This document shows, piece by piece, positions 15,928 to 24,381 of a stretch of DNA of 43,193 nucleotides (position 1 is its first letter; every line of letters begins with the position of its first letter). The translations under genes were made by a program, and so were the position numbers. Source of the stretch: an uncultured Porphyromonadaceae bacterium (GTDB taxonomy: Bacteria; Bacteroidota; Bacteroidia; Bacteroidales; Muribaculaceae). The DNA lies in NCBI GenBank assembly GCA_900547825.1, contig URII01000014.1, positions 1 to 43,193 of the forward strand, read 5' to 3'. The notes beneath the pieces were generated by a model. That model was not told the DNA's origin and searched no databases. It saw nothing but the letters and a program-made list of their open reading frames with translations.

Positions 15928-17433
15928 ATGAGCGACAAATTCGGAACAATAGCTCAAGTCATCGGTCCTGTAGTCGATGTCATTTTTGAAGGGGAGGACA
16001 ATGCCATACCTCCCATCTACACCGCCCTTAAGGTGGATCGTGCCGACGGCTCCATGCTCGTGCTTGAGGTGGAGCAGCACATAGGCGAGGACACTGTGCG
16101 GTGTGTGGCCATGGAGAGCACCGACGGCTTGCGCCGCGGCCTGCGGGTAGATAACCTTGAACGCCCTATTGCCGTGCCTACGGGTTCACAGGTGAAAGGA
16201 CGCCTTCTCAACGTCATTGGCGACGCCATCGACCGTCTTCCCGCGCTTGAACGTACCGACTTGCGCTCTATCCATCAGCCTGCCCCCGCATTTGAGGATC
16301 TTACTATCGGAACCGAGATCCTTTTTACGGGCATCAAGGTGATAGACCTTCTCGAACCTTACAGTAAAGGCGGTAAGATCGGTCTTTTCGGTGGTGCCGG
16401 TGTAGGCAAAACCGTGCTTATCATGGAGCTTATCAACAACATCGCCAAGGGACATAATGGTTTCTCGGTGTTCACCGGTGTGGGTGAACGTACACGTGAG
16501 GGCAACGACCTTCTGCGCGAGATGATTGAAAGCGGCGTTATGAAGTACGGCGCTAAATTCCGTGAGGGCATGGAGAAAGGCGAGTGGAACCTTGCCGATG
16601 TTGACATGAAAGAGGTCAATGACTCGCAGGCTACACTTGTGTTCGGTCAGATGAACGAACCGCCGGGCGCGCGTCTTCGTGTGGCCCTGTCGGGCCTTAC
16701 TGTGGCCGAGCAGTTCCGCGATCAGGATGGAGGCGGTAAGGAGATCCTTCTCTTTATCGACAATATATTCCGTTTCACACAGGCGGGCAGCGAGGTGTCG
16801 GCGCTTCTTGGCCGTATGCCTTCGGCTGTGGGTTATCAGCCCACTTTGGCCTCGGAAATGGGTACGCTTCAGGAACGTATCACTTCCACAAAGAATGGCT
16901 CCATCACATCAGTGCAGGCCATCTATGTGCCTGCCGACGACCTTACCGACCCGGCTCCCGCCACGACATTCAGCTTCCTTGACGCCACAACGGTGCTCAG
17001 CCGAAAGATAGCCGAGCTCGGTATCTATCCTGCCGTGGATCCTCTGGAATCGACTTCACGTATTCTTGATCCGAACATCATCGGTGAGGAACATTATAAT
17101 ACCGCCCAGGCAGTGAAGCAGCTGCTTCAGAAGTACAACGAGCTTCAGGACATCATAGCCATTCTTGGTGTTGATGAACTCAGCGACGAGGACAAACTCG
17201 TGGTTGCACGCGCCCGTCGTGCCCAGCGCTTCCTGTCGCAGCCGTTCCATGTAGCTGAACAGTTCACCGGCCTTCCCGGCGTTATGGTGCCTCTTAACGA
17301 GACCATACGCGGCTTCAAGATGATCCTTTCAGGCGAAATGGATGCTTATCCCGAGCAGGCCTTCCTGAATGTGGGAACCATTGACGAGGCTATCGAGAAG
17401 GGCAAGAAGATGCTCGCAGAGGTAAACGGATAA
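15928..17433 (+). CDS. atpD: F1Fo ATP synthase subunit beta
   Basis: Product of 501 residues. Walker A GGAGVGKT lies near 154-161, the catalytic Glu region GERTREGND near 185-193, Walker B ILLFIDNIFRFTQ near 274-286, and the DELSD loop (DELSDEDK) near 416-423. It forms the catalytic sites of F1. It opens the eight-gene ATP synthase block lying between nuoH and nuoI. Putting beta and epsilon first is the Bacteroidetes arrangement, a permutation of the E. coli order. Confidence 0.98.
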   Translation: MSDKFGTIAQVIGPVVDVIFEGEDNAIPPIYTALKVDRADGSMLVLEVEQHIGEDTVRCVAMESTDGLRRGLRVDNLERPIAVPTGSQVKGRLLNVIGDAIDRLPALERTDLRSIHQPAPAFEDLTIGTEILFTGIKVIDLLEPYSKGGKIGLFGGAGVGKTVLIMELINNIAKGHNGFSVFTGVGERTREGNDLLREMIESGVMKYGAKFREGMEKGEWNLADVDMKEVNDSQATLVFGQMNEPPGARLRVALSGLTVAEQFRDQDGGGKEILLFIDNIFRFTQAGSEVSALLGRMPSAVGYQPTLASEMGTLQERITSTKNGSITSVQAIYVPADDLTDPAPATTFSFLDATTVLSRKIAELGIYPAVDPLESTSRILDPNIIGEEHYNTAQAVKQLLQKYNELQDIIAILGVDELSDEDKLVVARARRAQRFLSQPFHVAEQFTGLPGVMVPLNETIRGFKMILSGEMDAYPEQAFLNVGTIDEAIEKGKKMLAEVNG

Positions 17434-17479
17434 AACACCGCGTGACGCATAAAACATTAATCCAATAAACAGCAATCCG

Positions 17480-17713
17480 ATGACACTCAAGATAATATCG
17501 GCCGAGGACATCCTCTTTGAAGGGGAAGTGACGGCAGTGCACCTCCCCGGAGCCAACGGGGAATTCACAGTGCTGCGCAACCACGCGGCGATAATTTCCA
17601 CCCTTACACCCGGCAAAGTGCGTTATGACGCTCCGGACGGGGAAGGTGTGATAGAGATAGACGGCGGATTGGCTGACGTGCAGGATAATGTGGTGTCAGT
17701 GTGTATATATTAA
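17480..17713 (+). CDS. atpC: F1Fo ATP synthase subunit epsilon (short form)
   Basis: Product of 77 residues containing only the N-terminal beta-sandwich (LKIISAEDILFEGEV, LPGANGEFTVLRNHAAIIS, VIEIDGGLADVQDN). The C-terminal helical hairpin of the roughly 139-residue E. coli subunit, which blocks rotation under low energy, is absent, as is usual for short Bacteroidetes forms. Inference: this enzyme lacks epsilon-arm inhibition of ATP hydrolysis. Only 11 bases separate it from atpB, with no atpI-like gene between. Confidence 0.93.
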   Translation: MTLKIISAEDILFEGEVTAVHLPGANGEFTVLRNHAAIISTLTPGKVRYDAPDGEGVIEIDGGLADVQDNVVSVCIY

Positions 17714-17724
17714 TTCCTCAATCG

Positions 17725-18846
17725 ATGAAACGACTCTTATTCATATTCAGCATACTGTTGGCTGTAGCGGTACTTCCGGCGCAGGCCTATGCATCGCACG
17801 GCGGTGAGGAGACCAAGGTTGATCCCAAAGAGATAATCTTTGAGCATATGGGTGATGCCTATGGTTGGGAGGTGCCTTTCAACCATCATGTGAGGATCCC
17901 GCTTCCCATAATAGTGTGGGGCGAAAGCGGACTTCATTGCTTTCTGTCCTCAAAGGTGGCCGACGGCAAGGAATATGTGGATAACGGAGTGACATTCAAG
18001 GTAGCAGGCAAGGACAGCCCCTATAAAGGCAAGGTGGTGGAGATAATTGACGGCAAGGAATATAAGCCGTGGGATTTCTCCATAACCAAGAATGTGTGTG
18101 CGCTTTTCATAACAGTGCTCCTTGTGATATGGGCCGTTATGACAGTGGCACGCTGGCACAAGCGTTACGGGCACAAGGCTCCCCGCAAGGCAACAGGATT
18201 TATCGAAATGATAATGATGTTTGTCTACGACGGAGTGATAAAGCCCACTCTCGGCGCCAAGTCACAGAAGTTTGCCCCTTATCTGCTCACGGTGTTTTTC
18301 TTCATTCTGATAATGAACCTTATGGGCCTTATAGTGGTATTCCCCGGCGGTGCAAACCTCACCGGCAATATCGCTGTGACGCTTGTGCTGGCCATATGCA
18401 CATTCCTTGTGACCAACATATTCGCCACCAAACATTATTGGAAAGAGATGTTCTGGCCCGATGTGCCCACTTGGCTCAAGGCCCCGCTTCCCATCATGCC
18501 TGTGATAGAGATTTTCGGCGCGTTGACCAAGCCGGCCGCTCTTACAGTGCGTCTTTTTGCCAACATGATGGGTGGCCACATGATTGTGCTTGTGCTTACC
18601 CTCCTTATATTCATCTTTGCAGCCATGGGGCCGGTGTTCGTAGGCGCCACCACTGTGGTGTCGGTGATCTTCTCGATATTCATGCTGCTCATAGATGTGC
18701 TTGTAAGCTTCATACAGGCATTCGTGTTCACCATGCTCTCCACAATCTTCATATCCTTGGCGCAGGAAGAAGGCCATCACGAACATAAAAAAGAGGATGA
18801 CCATTCCCACGTTTCTGCCGCTCAGGCTGTTCAACCGGTAAAATAA
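17725..18846 (+). CDS. atpB: F1Fo ATP synthase subunit a, with signal peptide and N-terminal extension
   Basis: Product of 373 residues from ATG 17725; a GTG at 17701 overlaps atpC and would place eight residues before the signal peptide, so it is rejected. Residues about 1-22 are a signal peptide (ending QAYAS). About 100 extra residues follow before the first membrane helix, a feature of Bacteroidetes subunit a. The core has five to six helices with the essential channel Arg in PAALTVRLFANMMGGH. The C-terminal tail is rich in His, Glu and Lys. It forms the proton half-channels against the c-ring. Confidence 0.95.
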   Translation: MKRLLFIFSILLAVAVLPAQAYASHGGEETKVDPKEIIFEHMGDAYGWEVPFNHHVRIPLPIIVWGESGLHCFLSSKVADGKEYVDNGVTFKVAGKDSPYKGKVVEIIDGKEYKPWDFSITKNVCALFITVLLVIWAVMTVARWHKRYGHKAPRKATGFIEMIMMFVYDGVIKPTLGAKSQKFAPYLLTVFFFILIMNLMGLIVVFPGGANLTGNIAVTLVLAICTFLVTNIFATKHYWKEMFWPDVPTWLKAPLPIMPVIEIFGALTKPAALTVRLFANMMGGHMIVLVLTLLIFIFAAMGPVFVGATTVVSVIFSIFMLLIDVLVSFIQAFVFTMLSTIFISLAQEEGHHEHKKEDDHSHVSAAQAVQPVK

Positions 18847-18893
18847 TAAAATTCAAATAACCCCACTCTAACAACTTTAAAATCTTTACTATT

Positions 18894-19139
18894 ATGTTAT
18901 CAATGATTTTAGCAGCAGTCGATGGTCTTTTAGGTATTGGTGCCTGTGTAGGCGCAGCAATCGCAGTGATCGGTGCCGGACTCGGTATCGGTAAAATCGG
19001 CTCTTCAGCCATGGAAGCCATTGCCCGTCAGCCCGAGAGCGCAGGCGATATCCGAAGCAACATGATCGTGATCGCAGCCCTTGTGGAAGGTGTCGCACTG
19101 TTTGCCGTTATCGTTTGTATTCTTTCGTTCTTTGTGTGA
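18894..19139 (+). CDS. atpE: F1Fo ATP synthase subunit c
   Basis: Product of 81 residues forming a two-helix hairpin with the conserved polar loop ARQPE and the ion-carrying Glu in ALVEGVALFA on helix 2. Aligned by the ARQPE loop, the Na+ ligands of sodium-type rings (a Gln on helix 1 and Ser/Thr right after the Glu) are replaced by Ile and Gly-Val, so the ring should carry protons. The gene lies 47 bases after atpB. Confidence 0.97.
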   Translation: MLSMILAAVDGLLGIGACVGAAIAVIGAGLGIGKIGSSAMEAIARQPESAGDIRSNMIVIAALVEGVALFAVIVCILSFFV

Positions 19140-19193
19140 TCTCTGCCATAGAGTTCTTTTCACGGTCCGAATTAACAATTCAAAGACAACCGG

Positions 19194-19691
19194 ATGGAAT
19201 TATTCACGCCTGATTTCGGCTTGATATTCTGGATGTTCGTGGCCTTTGCCGTTCTCTTCTTCATATTGTGGAAGTGGGGTTGGCCAGTGATCCTCAAGAG
19301 TGTCGAAGACCGCGCCGACCTCATTGACAAGGGGGTGGAGTATGCCCGCAGCGCGCAGGAGCAGCTTGCCAACGCCCGTCAGGAGGCCGACAAATACATG
19401 GCCGACGCCCGTCGGCAGCAGGCCGACATGCTGCGTGAAGCCGACAAGATGAAAACACAAATCATCGAGGAAGCACGCGCTGCCGCCCAGACTGAGGCCC
19501 AGAAGGTGATGGACGCCGCCAAGGTCTCAATGGAGCAGGAGCGTAAGGAAGCTGAACGCCAGTTGCGCAATGAGGTGAGTGAACTCGCCCTGGATATAGC
19601 ATCGAAGGTGATGCGGCGCGATATGGCCGACAGCAAATCGCAGCAGAAACTCGTTGACTCCCTGCTTAACGAAATAGAGAATAAAAAATAA
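19194..19691 (+). CDS. atpF: F1Fo ATP synthase subunit b
   Basis: Product of 165 residues with one N-terminal membrane helix (about 8-27, GLIFWMFVAFAVLFFILWKWG) and then a long charged helical stalk (about 40-150) rich in Ala, Glu, Gln and Arg. It is the peripheral stator linking subunit a to F1. It lies 54 bases after atpE and 9 before atpH. Confidence 0.96.
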   Translation: MELFTPDFGLIFWMFVAFAVLFFILWKWGWPVILKSVEDRADLIDKGVEYARSAQEQLANARQEADKYMADARRQQADMLREADKMKTQIIEEARAAAQTEAQKVMDAAKVSMEQERKEAERQLRNEVSELALDIASKVMRRDMADSKSQQKLVDSLLNEIENKK

Positions 19692-19700
19692 ACGCATCAG

Positions 19701-20246
19701 ATGAACGAAGGTCTCATTCCCCGCAGATACGCCAAGGCACTGTATAAAGTGGCCGTGGAGAAACATGCCGACGAACGTGTGTACCACCTCATGAAGGCTC
19801 TTTCGCGGAGTTTCGAGGCGGAACCCCGCCTATCGGGTCTTGTGGCCAACCCGTTTGTGTCCGAAGCTGACAAGACGAAACTGATCATGACAGCTTCCGG
19901 TGCAAGTGCCGGGGACTCGGTGATGGCTGACTTTGTGGCTCTTTTGGAGCGCAACAAGCGTATAGCCCTGGCCCCTGCCATGGCACGTGCCTATGTGGCT
20001 ATCTATCGTCAGGCCCATAGGATCTACACTGTGAAAGTGACCACTGCGGCAGAGCCTGACACGGCCACCATGGACCGTATCAAGAAACTTATAACAGATC
20101 ATCTTGACGGCGGTACGATGGAATTCAGCCATGAAACGGATCCCGATCTTATAGGCGGATTCACGGTGGCCATAGACAATGAGAGACTTGATGCTTCACT
20201 CCGGAATGAGCTGGAGCGGATGCGTTTGAAACTTATAAGCAAATAA
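19701..20246 (+). CDS. atpH: F1Fo ATP synthase subunit delta
   Basis: Product of 181 residues, a normal length. It begins with the typical IPRRYAKALYKVA helix and ends with the conserved TDPDLIGGFTVAIDNERLDASLRNELERM region (about 150-177). Delta caps F1 and binds the b-subunit stator. It is 9 bases from atpF and 10 from atpA. Confidence 0.95.
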   Translation: MNEGLIPRRYAKALYKVAVEKHADERVYHLMKALSRSFEAEPRLSGLVANPFVSEADKTKLIMTASGASAGDSVMADFVALLERNKRIALAPAMARAYVAIYRQAHRIYTVKVTTAAEPDTATMDRIKKLITDHLDGGTMEFSHETDPDLIGGFTVAIDNERLDASLRNELERMRLKLISK

Positions 20247-20256
20247 CCTACCTCCC

Positions 20257-21831
20257 ATGATTAATCCCAGCGAGATATCGGAAGTATTGAAACAGCAGCT
20301 CGAAAACGTCAACTCCAAGGTTGAGTTTGAGGAGACAGGCCGAGTCCTTGAAGTAGGCGACGGTGTGGCTCACGTTTATGGCCTTGACAATGTGTGTGCC
20401 AACGAGCTTGTTGAATTTGAAAACGGTGTGAAGGGGGTTGCGCTCAACCTTGAGGAAAGCAATGTGGGCGTCATACTCCTTAACAATGTCAATAAAGTGA
20501 CCGAGAACATGTCAGTGAAGCGCACCGGCGAGATTGCTTCCGTCCCCGTGGGGGAAGGGCTTGCCGGACGTGTGATAAATGTGCTCGGCGAACCTATCGA
20601 CGGTCGTGGCCCTATCGAAGGCAAACGGTTGCTTATGCCCCTTGAGCGCAAGGCTCCCGGTGTCATATTCCGTCAGCCTGTGAAGCAGCCGCTTCAAACC
20701 GGCATAAAGGCTGTGGACTCGATGGTGCCCATAGGCCGCGGACAGCGCGAGCTTATAATCGGTGACCGCCAGATAGGCAAGACGGCCATAGCCATAGACA
20801 CGATCATAAACCAGCGCAAGAATTTCGAGGGGGGCAAGCCGGTATACTGCATTTATGTGGCTATCGGTCAGAAAGCCTCGTCAGTGGCATCGATTGTGGA
20901 GACACTCCGCAAGTATGGAGCCATGGACTATACCGTAGTGGTTGCCGCCACGGCCTCCGATTCGGCGTCCATGCGCTATTACGCTCCTTTCACCGGTGTT
21001 GCCATCGGCGAATATTTCCGTGACACGGGCCGTGACGCTCTCATCGTTTACGATGACCTCTCCAAGCAGGCTGTGGCCTACCGTGAAATATCACTGATCC
21101 TCAAGCGTCCTTCGGGACGAGAGGCATATCCCGGCGATATCTTCTACCTCCATTCACGTTTGCTCGAACGTGCGGCCAAAATTATTGACAATCAGGAAGT
21201 GGCTTCGCAGATGAACGACCTTCCCGAAGTGCTCAGGCCCATGGTGAAGGGTGGAGGCTCGCTTACCGCGCTTCCTATCATCGAAACTCAGGCCGGCGAC
21301 GTTTCGGCATATATCCCCACCAACGTGATCTCGATCACCGACGGTCAGATATTCCTTGAGACAGGCCTGTTCAACCGAGGCATCCGTCCCGCTATCAATG
21401 TGGGTATATCGGTGTCGCGTGTAGGCGGTAACGCTCAGATCAAATCGATGAAGAAAGTGGCCGGAACGCTGAAAATCGACCAGGCGCAGTTCCGTGAGCT
21501 CGAATCGTTCACCAAGTTCGGCGGCGACATAGACCCCGTTACAGCCCGTGTGATCGACAAAGGCCGCAAGAACGAACGTCTTCTCATACAGCCCCAGTAT
21601 CACCCTATGGCTGTGGAGGACGAGGTGGCCGTGATTTTCTGCGGTACCAAAGGATTGCTTGAAAATGTGCCTGCCGACAAGGTGGCTGAATTCGAACACC
21701 GTTTCCTTCAGTTGCTCCATGCAAAATACGAGAAGGATGTGCTTGATCCCATACGTAAGGGTCAGCTTACCGACGATGTTGCCGCGAAACTTACTGATGC
21801 GGCACGCGATATAGCCGGCGAGTATGTATGA
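20257..21831 (+). CDS. atpA: F1Fo ATP synthase subunit alpha
   Basis: Product of 524 residues. The P-loop reads GDRQIGKT (near 170-177), fitting GxxxxGKT but with Ile where most alpha subunits have Thr. Other marks are ALIVYDDLSKQAVAYR (near 262-277) and RPAINVGISVSRVGG, the alpha signature near 377-391, with its conserved Arg. It forms the non-catalytic nucleotide sites. The 116-base gap to atpG is the longest inside the ATP synthase block; no promoter or hairpin was recognised in it. Confidence 0.98.
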   Translation: MINPSEISEVLKQQLENVNSKVEFEETGRVLEVGDGVAHVYGLDNVCANELVEFENGVKGVALNLEESNVGVILLNNVNKVTENMSVKRTGEIASVPVGEGLAGRVINVLGEPIDGRGPIEGKRLLMPLERKAPGVIFRQPVKQPLQTGIKAVDSMVPIGRGQRELIIGDRQIGKTAIAIDTIINQRKNFEGGKPVYCIYVAIGQKASSVASIVETLRKYGAMDYTVVVAATASDSASMRYYAPFTGVAIGEYFRDTGRDALIVYDDLSKQAVAYREISLILKRPSGREAYPGDIFYLHSRLLERAAKIIDNQEVASQMNDLPEVLRPMVKGGGSLTALPIIETQAGDVSAYIPTNVISITDGQIFLETGLFNRGIRPAINVGISVSRVGGNAQIKSMKKVAGTLKIDQAQFRELESFTKFGGDIDPVTARVIDKGRKNERLLIQPQYHPMAVEDEVAVIFCGTKGLLENVPADKVAEFEHRFLQLLHAKYEKDVLDPIRKGQLTDDVAAKLTDAARDIAGEYV

Positions 21832-21947
21832 ACATGATTATTTCCGATTAGATTAACGCTGCCCGTTCTCCTCTCTCCACAATTTTTCTCTCCTGTCTCA
21901 TCACCGTGTCTGAAGGCACAGAATCAAAATAATAAAACAGAAGTTTA

Positions 21948-22829
21948 ATGGCAACCCTACGCGAACTAAAAGGCAGAATATCGTCAGTGGCATCCTCCGA
22001 GAAAATTACCGGAGCCATGAAGATGATTTCGTCGGCGAAGATGCACAAGGCCGAACAGAGCCTTAAAAAGCTCCAGCCCTTCCGCAGCCAGATAGAGACC
22101 ATAATAGGCAACCTGCTCAATACTGACGCGCAGTTTACCTCACCACTCCTTGAAGAGAGGGAAGTGCGCCGTATAGCTATAGTTGTGATGGGATCTGACG
22201 ACGGCTTGTGCGGTGCGTTCAATGTCAATATACTGAAGCAGTTTCTCGCTAACGTCAACGAATGCCGGAGCCGTCATGGTTCGCAACTGGAGATTGACGT
22301 GTATGCCGTAGGAGCCAAGATTGCCAAAGCTGTAGGCAAGCTTGCTGTCCCCGGCCTGCGCATGGTCACAGTGGAAGGGGTCGACACAAAGACCTCCGGC
22401 CAGGGTGTGAAAGCATTCCTCGATCTGCTCATAGGCCGCTTTATGTCAGGGACCGTTGACGAGGTGTGGGTTCATTACATGCACTTCCAGAGTGTGAGCC
22501 GTCAGCGTTTCACTGCCGACAGGATGCTTCCGGTGGCACCGTCGAACTTTGCAGGTGCTGAAGCTAAAGCAGGGTGCCGTCCGTGTATTTTCGAACCGTC
22601 GGCAGCCGATATATTCACCTCGGTACTCCCCATGTACCTTATGTCGACACTGCAGGAAATATTTACCGAGAACCGTGCTGCCGAGCAGGCTGCACGAGTG
22701 ATGGCCATGCAGAGCGCCAACGACAATGCCAAGAAACTTCTCGACGAGCTCCAGCTTGAATACAATAAGCTGCGTCAGCAGAGCATTACCACCGAGCTTC
22801 TTGATATTCTCGGCGGTCAGGTGCGCTGA
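21948..22829 (+). CDS. atpG: F1Fo ATP synthase subunit gamma
   Basis: Product of 293 residues. The N-terminal helix has the family pattern LRELKGRISSVASSEKITGAMKMIS and the C-terminal helix ends NKLRQQSITTELLDILGG, the antiparallel coiled coil of the rotating shaft. The GSDDGLCGAFN motif (near 82-92) is typical. It is the last ATP synthase gene; nuoI follows 72 bases later, and the gap shows neither a hairpin nor a TAnnTTTG box. Confidence 0.97.
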   Translation: MATLRELKGRISSVASSEKITGAMKMISSAKMHKAEQSLKKLQPFRSQIETIIGNLLNTDAQFTSPLLEEREVRRIAIVVMGSDDGLCGAFNVNILKQFLANVNECRSRHGSQLEIDVYAVGAKIAKAVGKLAVPGLRMVTVEGVDTKTSGQGVKAFLDLLIGRFMSGTVDEVWVHYMHFQSVSRQRFTADRMLPVAPSNFAGAEAKAGCRPCIFEPSAADIFTSVLPMYLMSTLQEIFTENRAAEQAARVMAMQSANDNAKKLLDELQLEYNKLRQQSITTELLDILGGQVR

Positions 22830-22901
22830 CAGGGCCTAATAGATATAAAGTTGACAACGAACAAGTAAAAATAAACCAATATAACGATTTAAACACAACT
22901 T

Positions 22902-23507
22902 ATGGGTAGTGTAAAAGAATATTTTTCATCGTTAGGGAACGGCATTGCAAGCCTCGTGAAAGGTATGCAGGTGACCGGAAAAGAATTTATCACCCCTAAG
23001 ATAACGGAAAGATATCCCGAGGACCGCGACACGGTCAAGGTGCCCGCACGCTTCCGTGCCATTCTCGAAATGAAGTATGACGAGGAGGGCAACCACAAGT
23101 GTATAGCATGCGGAATGTGTGAGCGCAGCTGTCCGAACGGCACCATTCAGGTGAAAACCAAGATGGTGGATACATGGGACGGAAAAAAGAAAAAGAAACT
23201 TGACAAATATCTCTATGATTTAGGCAGCTGCACGTTCTGTCAGCTTTGTGTCACAAACTGCCCCACGAATGCCATCGAGTTCAATAATGATTTCGAACAG
23301 TCGGTGTTCACCCGCTCCAAACTTGTGAAGCAGCTTAATTATCTGCCTGAAAAGCCGGAACCCGAGCCTACCGAGGAAGAGAAAGCCAAGCTTCTGGCCG
23401 AGAAAGAGGCCAAGATAGCAGCCGCCAAAGCTGCCGCAGCCGCAAAGAAAGCTGCCGCCTCCAAGGCTGCGCCTGATCAGAGCGCCGGTGAAGCCGCCAA
23501 AAAGTAA
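22902..23507 (+). CDS. nuoI: NADH-quinone oxidoreductase subunit I
   Basis: Product of 201 residues with two [4Fe-4S] sites of the 8Fe ferredoxin type: Cys67, 70, 73, 77 and Cys110, 113, 116, 120. These are clusters N6a and N6b, which feed N2 in NuoB. After residue 155 there is an Ala/Lys/Glu-rich tail of about 45 residues beyond the usual subunit, probably disordered or helical and of unknown role. This gene resumes the nuo series interrupted after nuoH. Confidence 0.96.
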   Translation: MGSVKEYFSSLGNGIASLVKGMQVTGKEFITPKITERYPEDRDTVKVPARFRAILEMKYDEEGNHKCIACGMCERSCPNGTIQVKTKMVDTWDGKKKKKLDKYLYDLGSCTFCQLCVTNCPTNAIEFNNDFEQSVFTRSKLVKQLNYLPEKPEPEPTEEEKAKLLAEKEAKIAAAKAAAAAKKAAASKAAPDQSAGEAAKK

Positions 23508-23530
23508 TTGAAATTTAATCACATTCAAAT

Positions 23531-24046
23531 ATGGAATCAGTAGGAAGTATCATCATGTATGTGATAATCGCCGCGTCGATTGTCATCTTCTCGGTACTCG
23601 CTGTCACCACCCGTAAGATACTGCGTTCTGCCACTTATCTGCTGTTCACGCTTTTTGCTGCGGCTGCCCTGTATTTCAAGCTCGATTACGAGTTTCTGGG
23701 AGCTGTGCAGATTGCAGTGTACGCCGGCGGTATAGTAGTTCTGTTCGTGTTCTCGATTCTTCTGACTACACGTCCGGGCGACAACGGCGAAAGACTTGAA
23801 TCAAAGAAACGCGCTCTCGGCTTAGTTGCCGCTGTGGCCATGGCCTGTGTGGCCGGATGGTCGTTGCTGAGCCGTTGCGGCATTGCCTGCGCCAAGTTGC
23901 CGGCAATGGACAATCCGTCGATGCATACGATCGGCGAAGCCCTCATGGGCACAGGGGAAAACCAATATCTCCTGCCGTTTGAGGCTGTCAGTGTGTTGTT
24001 ATTGGCTTGTATAATCGGAGGTGTGGTTGTAGCTCGCCGCCGTTAA
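23531..24046 (+). CDS. nuoJ: NADH-quinone oxidoreductase subunit J
   Basis: Product of 171 residues with five membrane helices. The third helix holds the conserved LGAVQIAVYAGGIVVLFVF motif near 55-73, which contains the pi-bulge region of this subunit. Membrane-arm component next to NuoH and NuoK. It lies 23 bases after nuoI. Confidence 0.95.
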   Translation: MESVGSIIMYVIIAASIVIFSVLAVTTRKILRSATYLLFTLFAAAALYFKLDYEFLGAVQIAVYAGGIVVLFVFSILLTTRPGDNGERLESKKRALGLVAAVAMACVAGWSLLSRCGIACAKLPAMDNPSMHTIGEALMGTGENQYLLPFEAVSVLLLACIIGGVVVARRR

Positions 24047-24064
24047 AGAAACAGAGTAACAGTC

Positions 24065-24376
24065 ATGGAAATAACAATGATCTATTACCTTGTGCCCGCG
24101 CTGATAATGTTCTGCTGCGGTGTTTACGGCTTCATAACACGCAAAAACATGATAGCGATGCTGATCTCGCTTGAACTGATGCTCAATGCCGTAGATATTA
24201 ACTTTGTGGTCTTCAACCGTTATCTTTTCCCCGGACAGATGGAGGGCATGTTCTTCACCCTTTTCGCCATAGCTATCGCAGCCGCCGAGACGGCATTGGC
24301 AATAGCTATAATCATCAATGTGTTCCGTGTGGCTAAGAATATCGATGTCAACGACCTAACTAAAATGAAATTCTAA
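24065..24376 (+). CDS. nuoK: NADH-quinone oxidoreductase subunit K
   Basis: Product of 103 residues with three membrane helices. It keeps the two buried glutamates of the proton path: ISLELMLNAVDINFV (helix 2) and AAAETALAIAI (helix 3). An ATG four codons later (24077) is also possible, giving 99 residues. It is 18 bases from nuoJ and 5 from nuoL. Confidence 0.95.
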   Translation: MEITMIYYLVPALIMFCCGVYGFITRKNMIAMLISLELMLNAVDINFVVFNRYLFPGQMEGMFFTLFAIAIAAAETALAIAIIINVFRVAKNIDVNDLTKMKF

Positions 24377-24381
24377 ACGCT

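Noticed and set aside
18894..19139. Possible Na+-translocating ATP synthase
   Set aside because: Aligned on the ARQPE loop, the helix-1 Gln and the Ser/Thr after the ion-binding Glu are absent, so proton specificity is expected.
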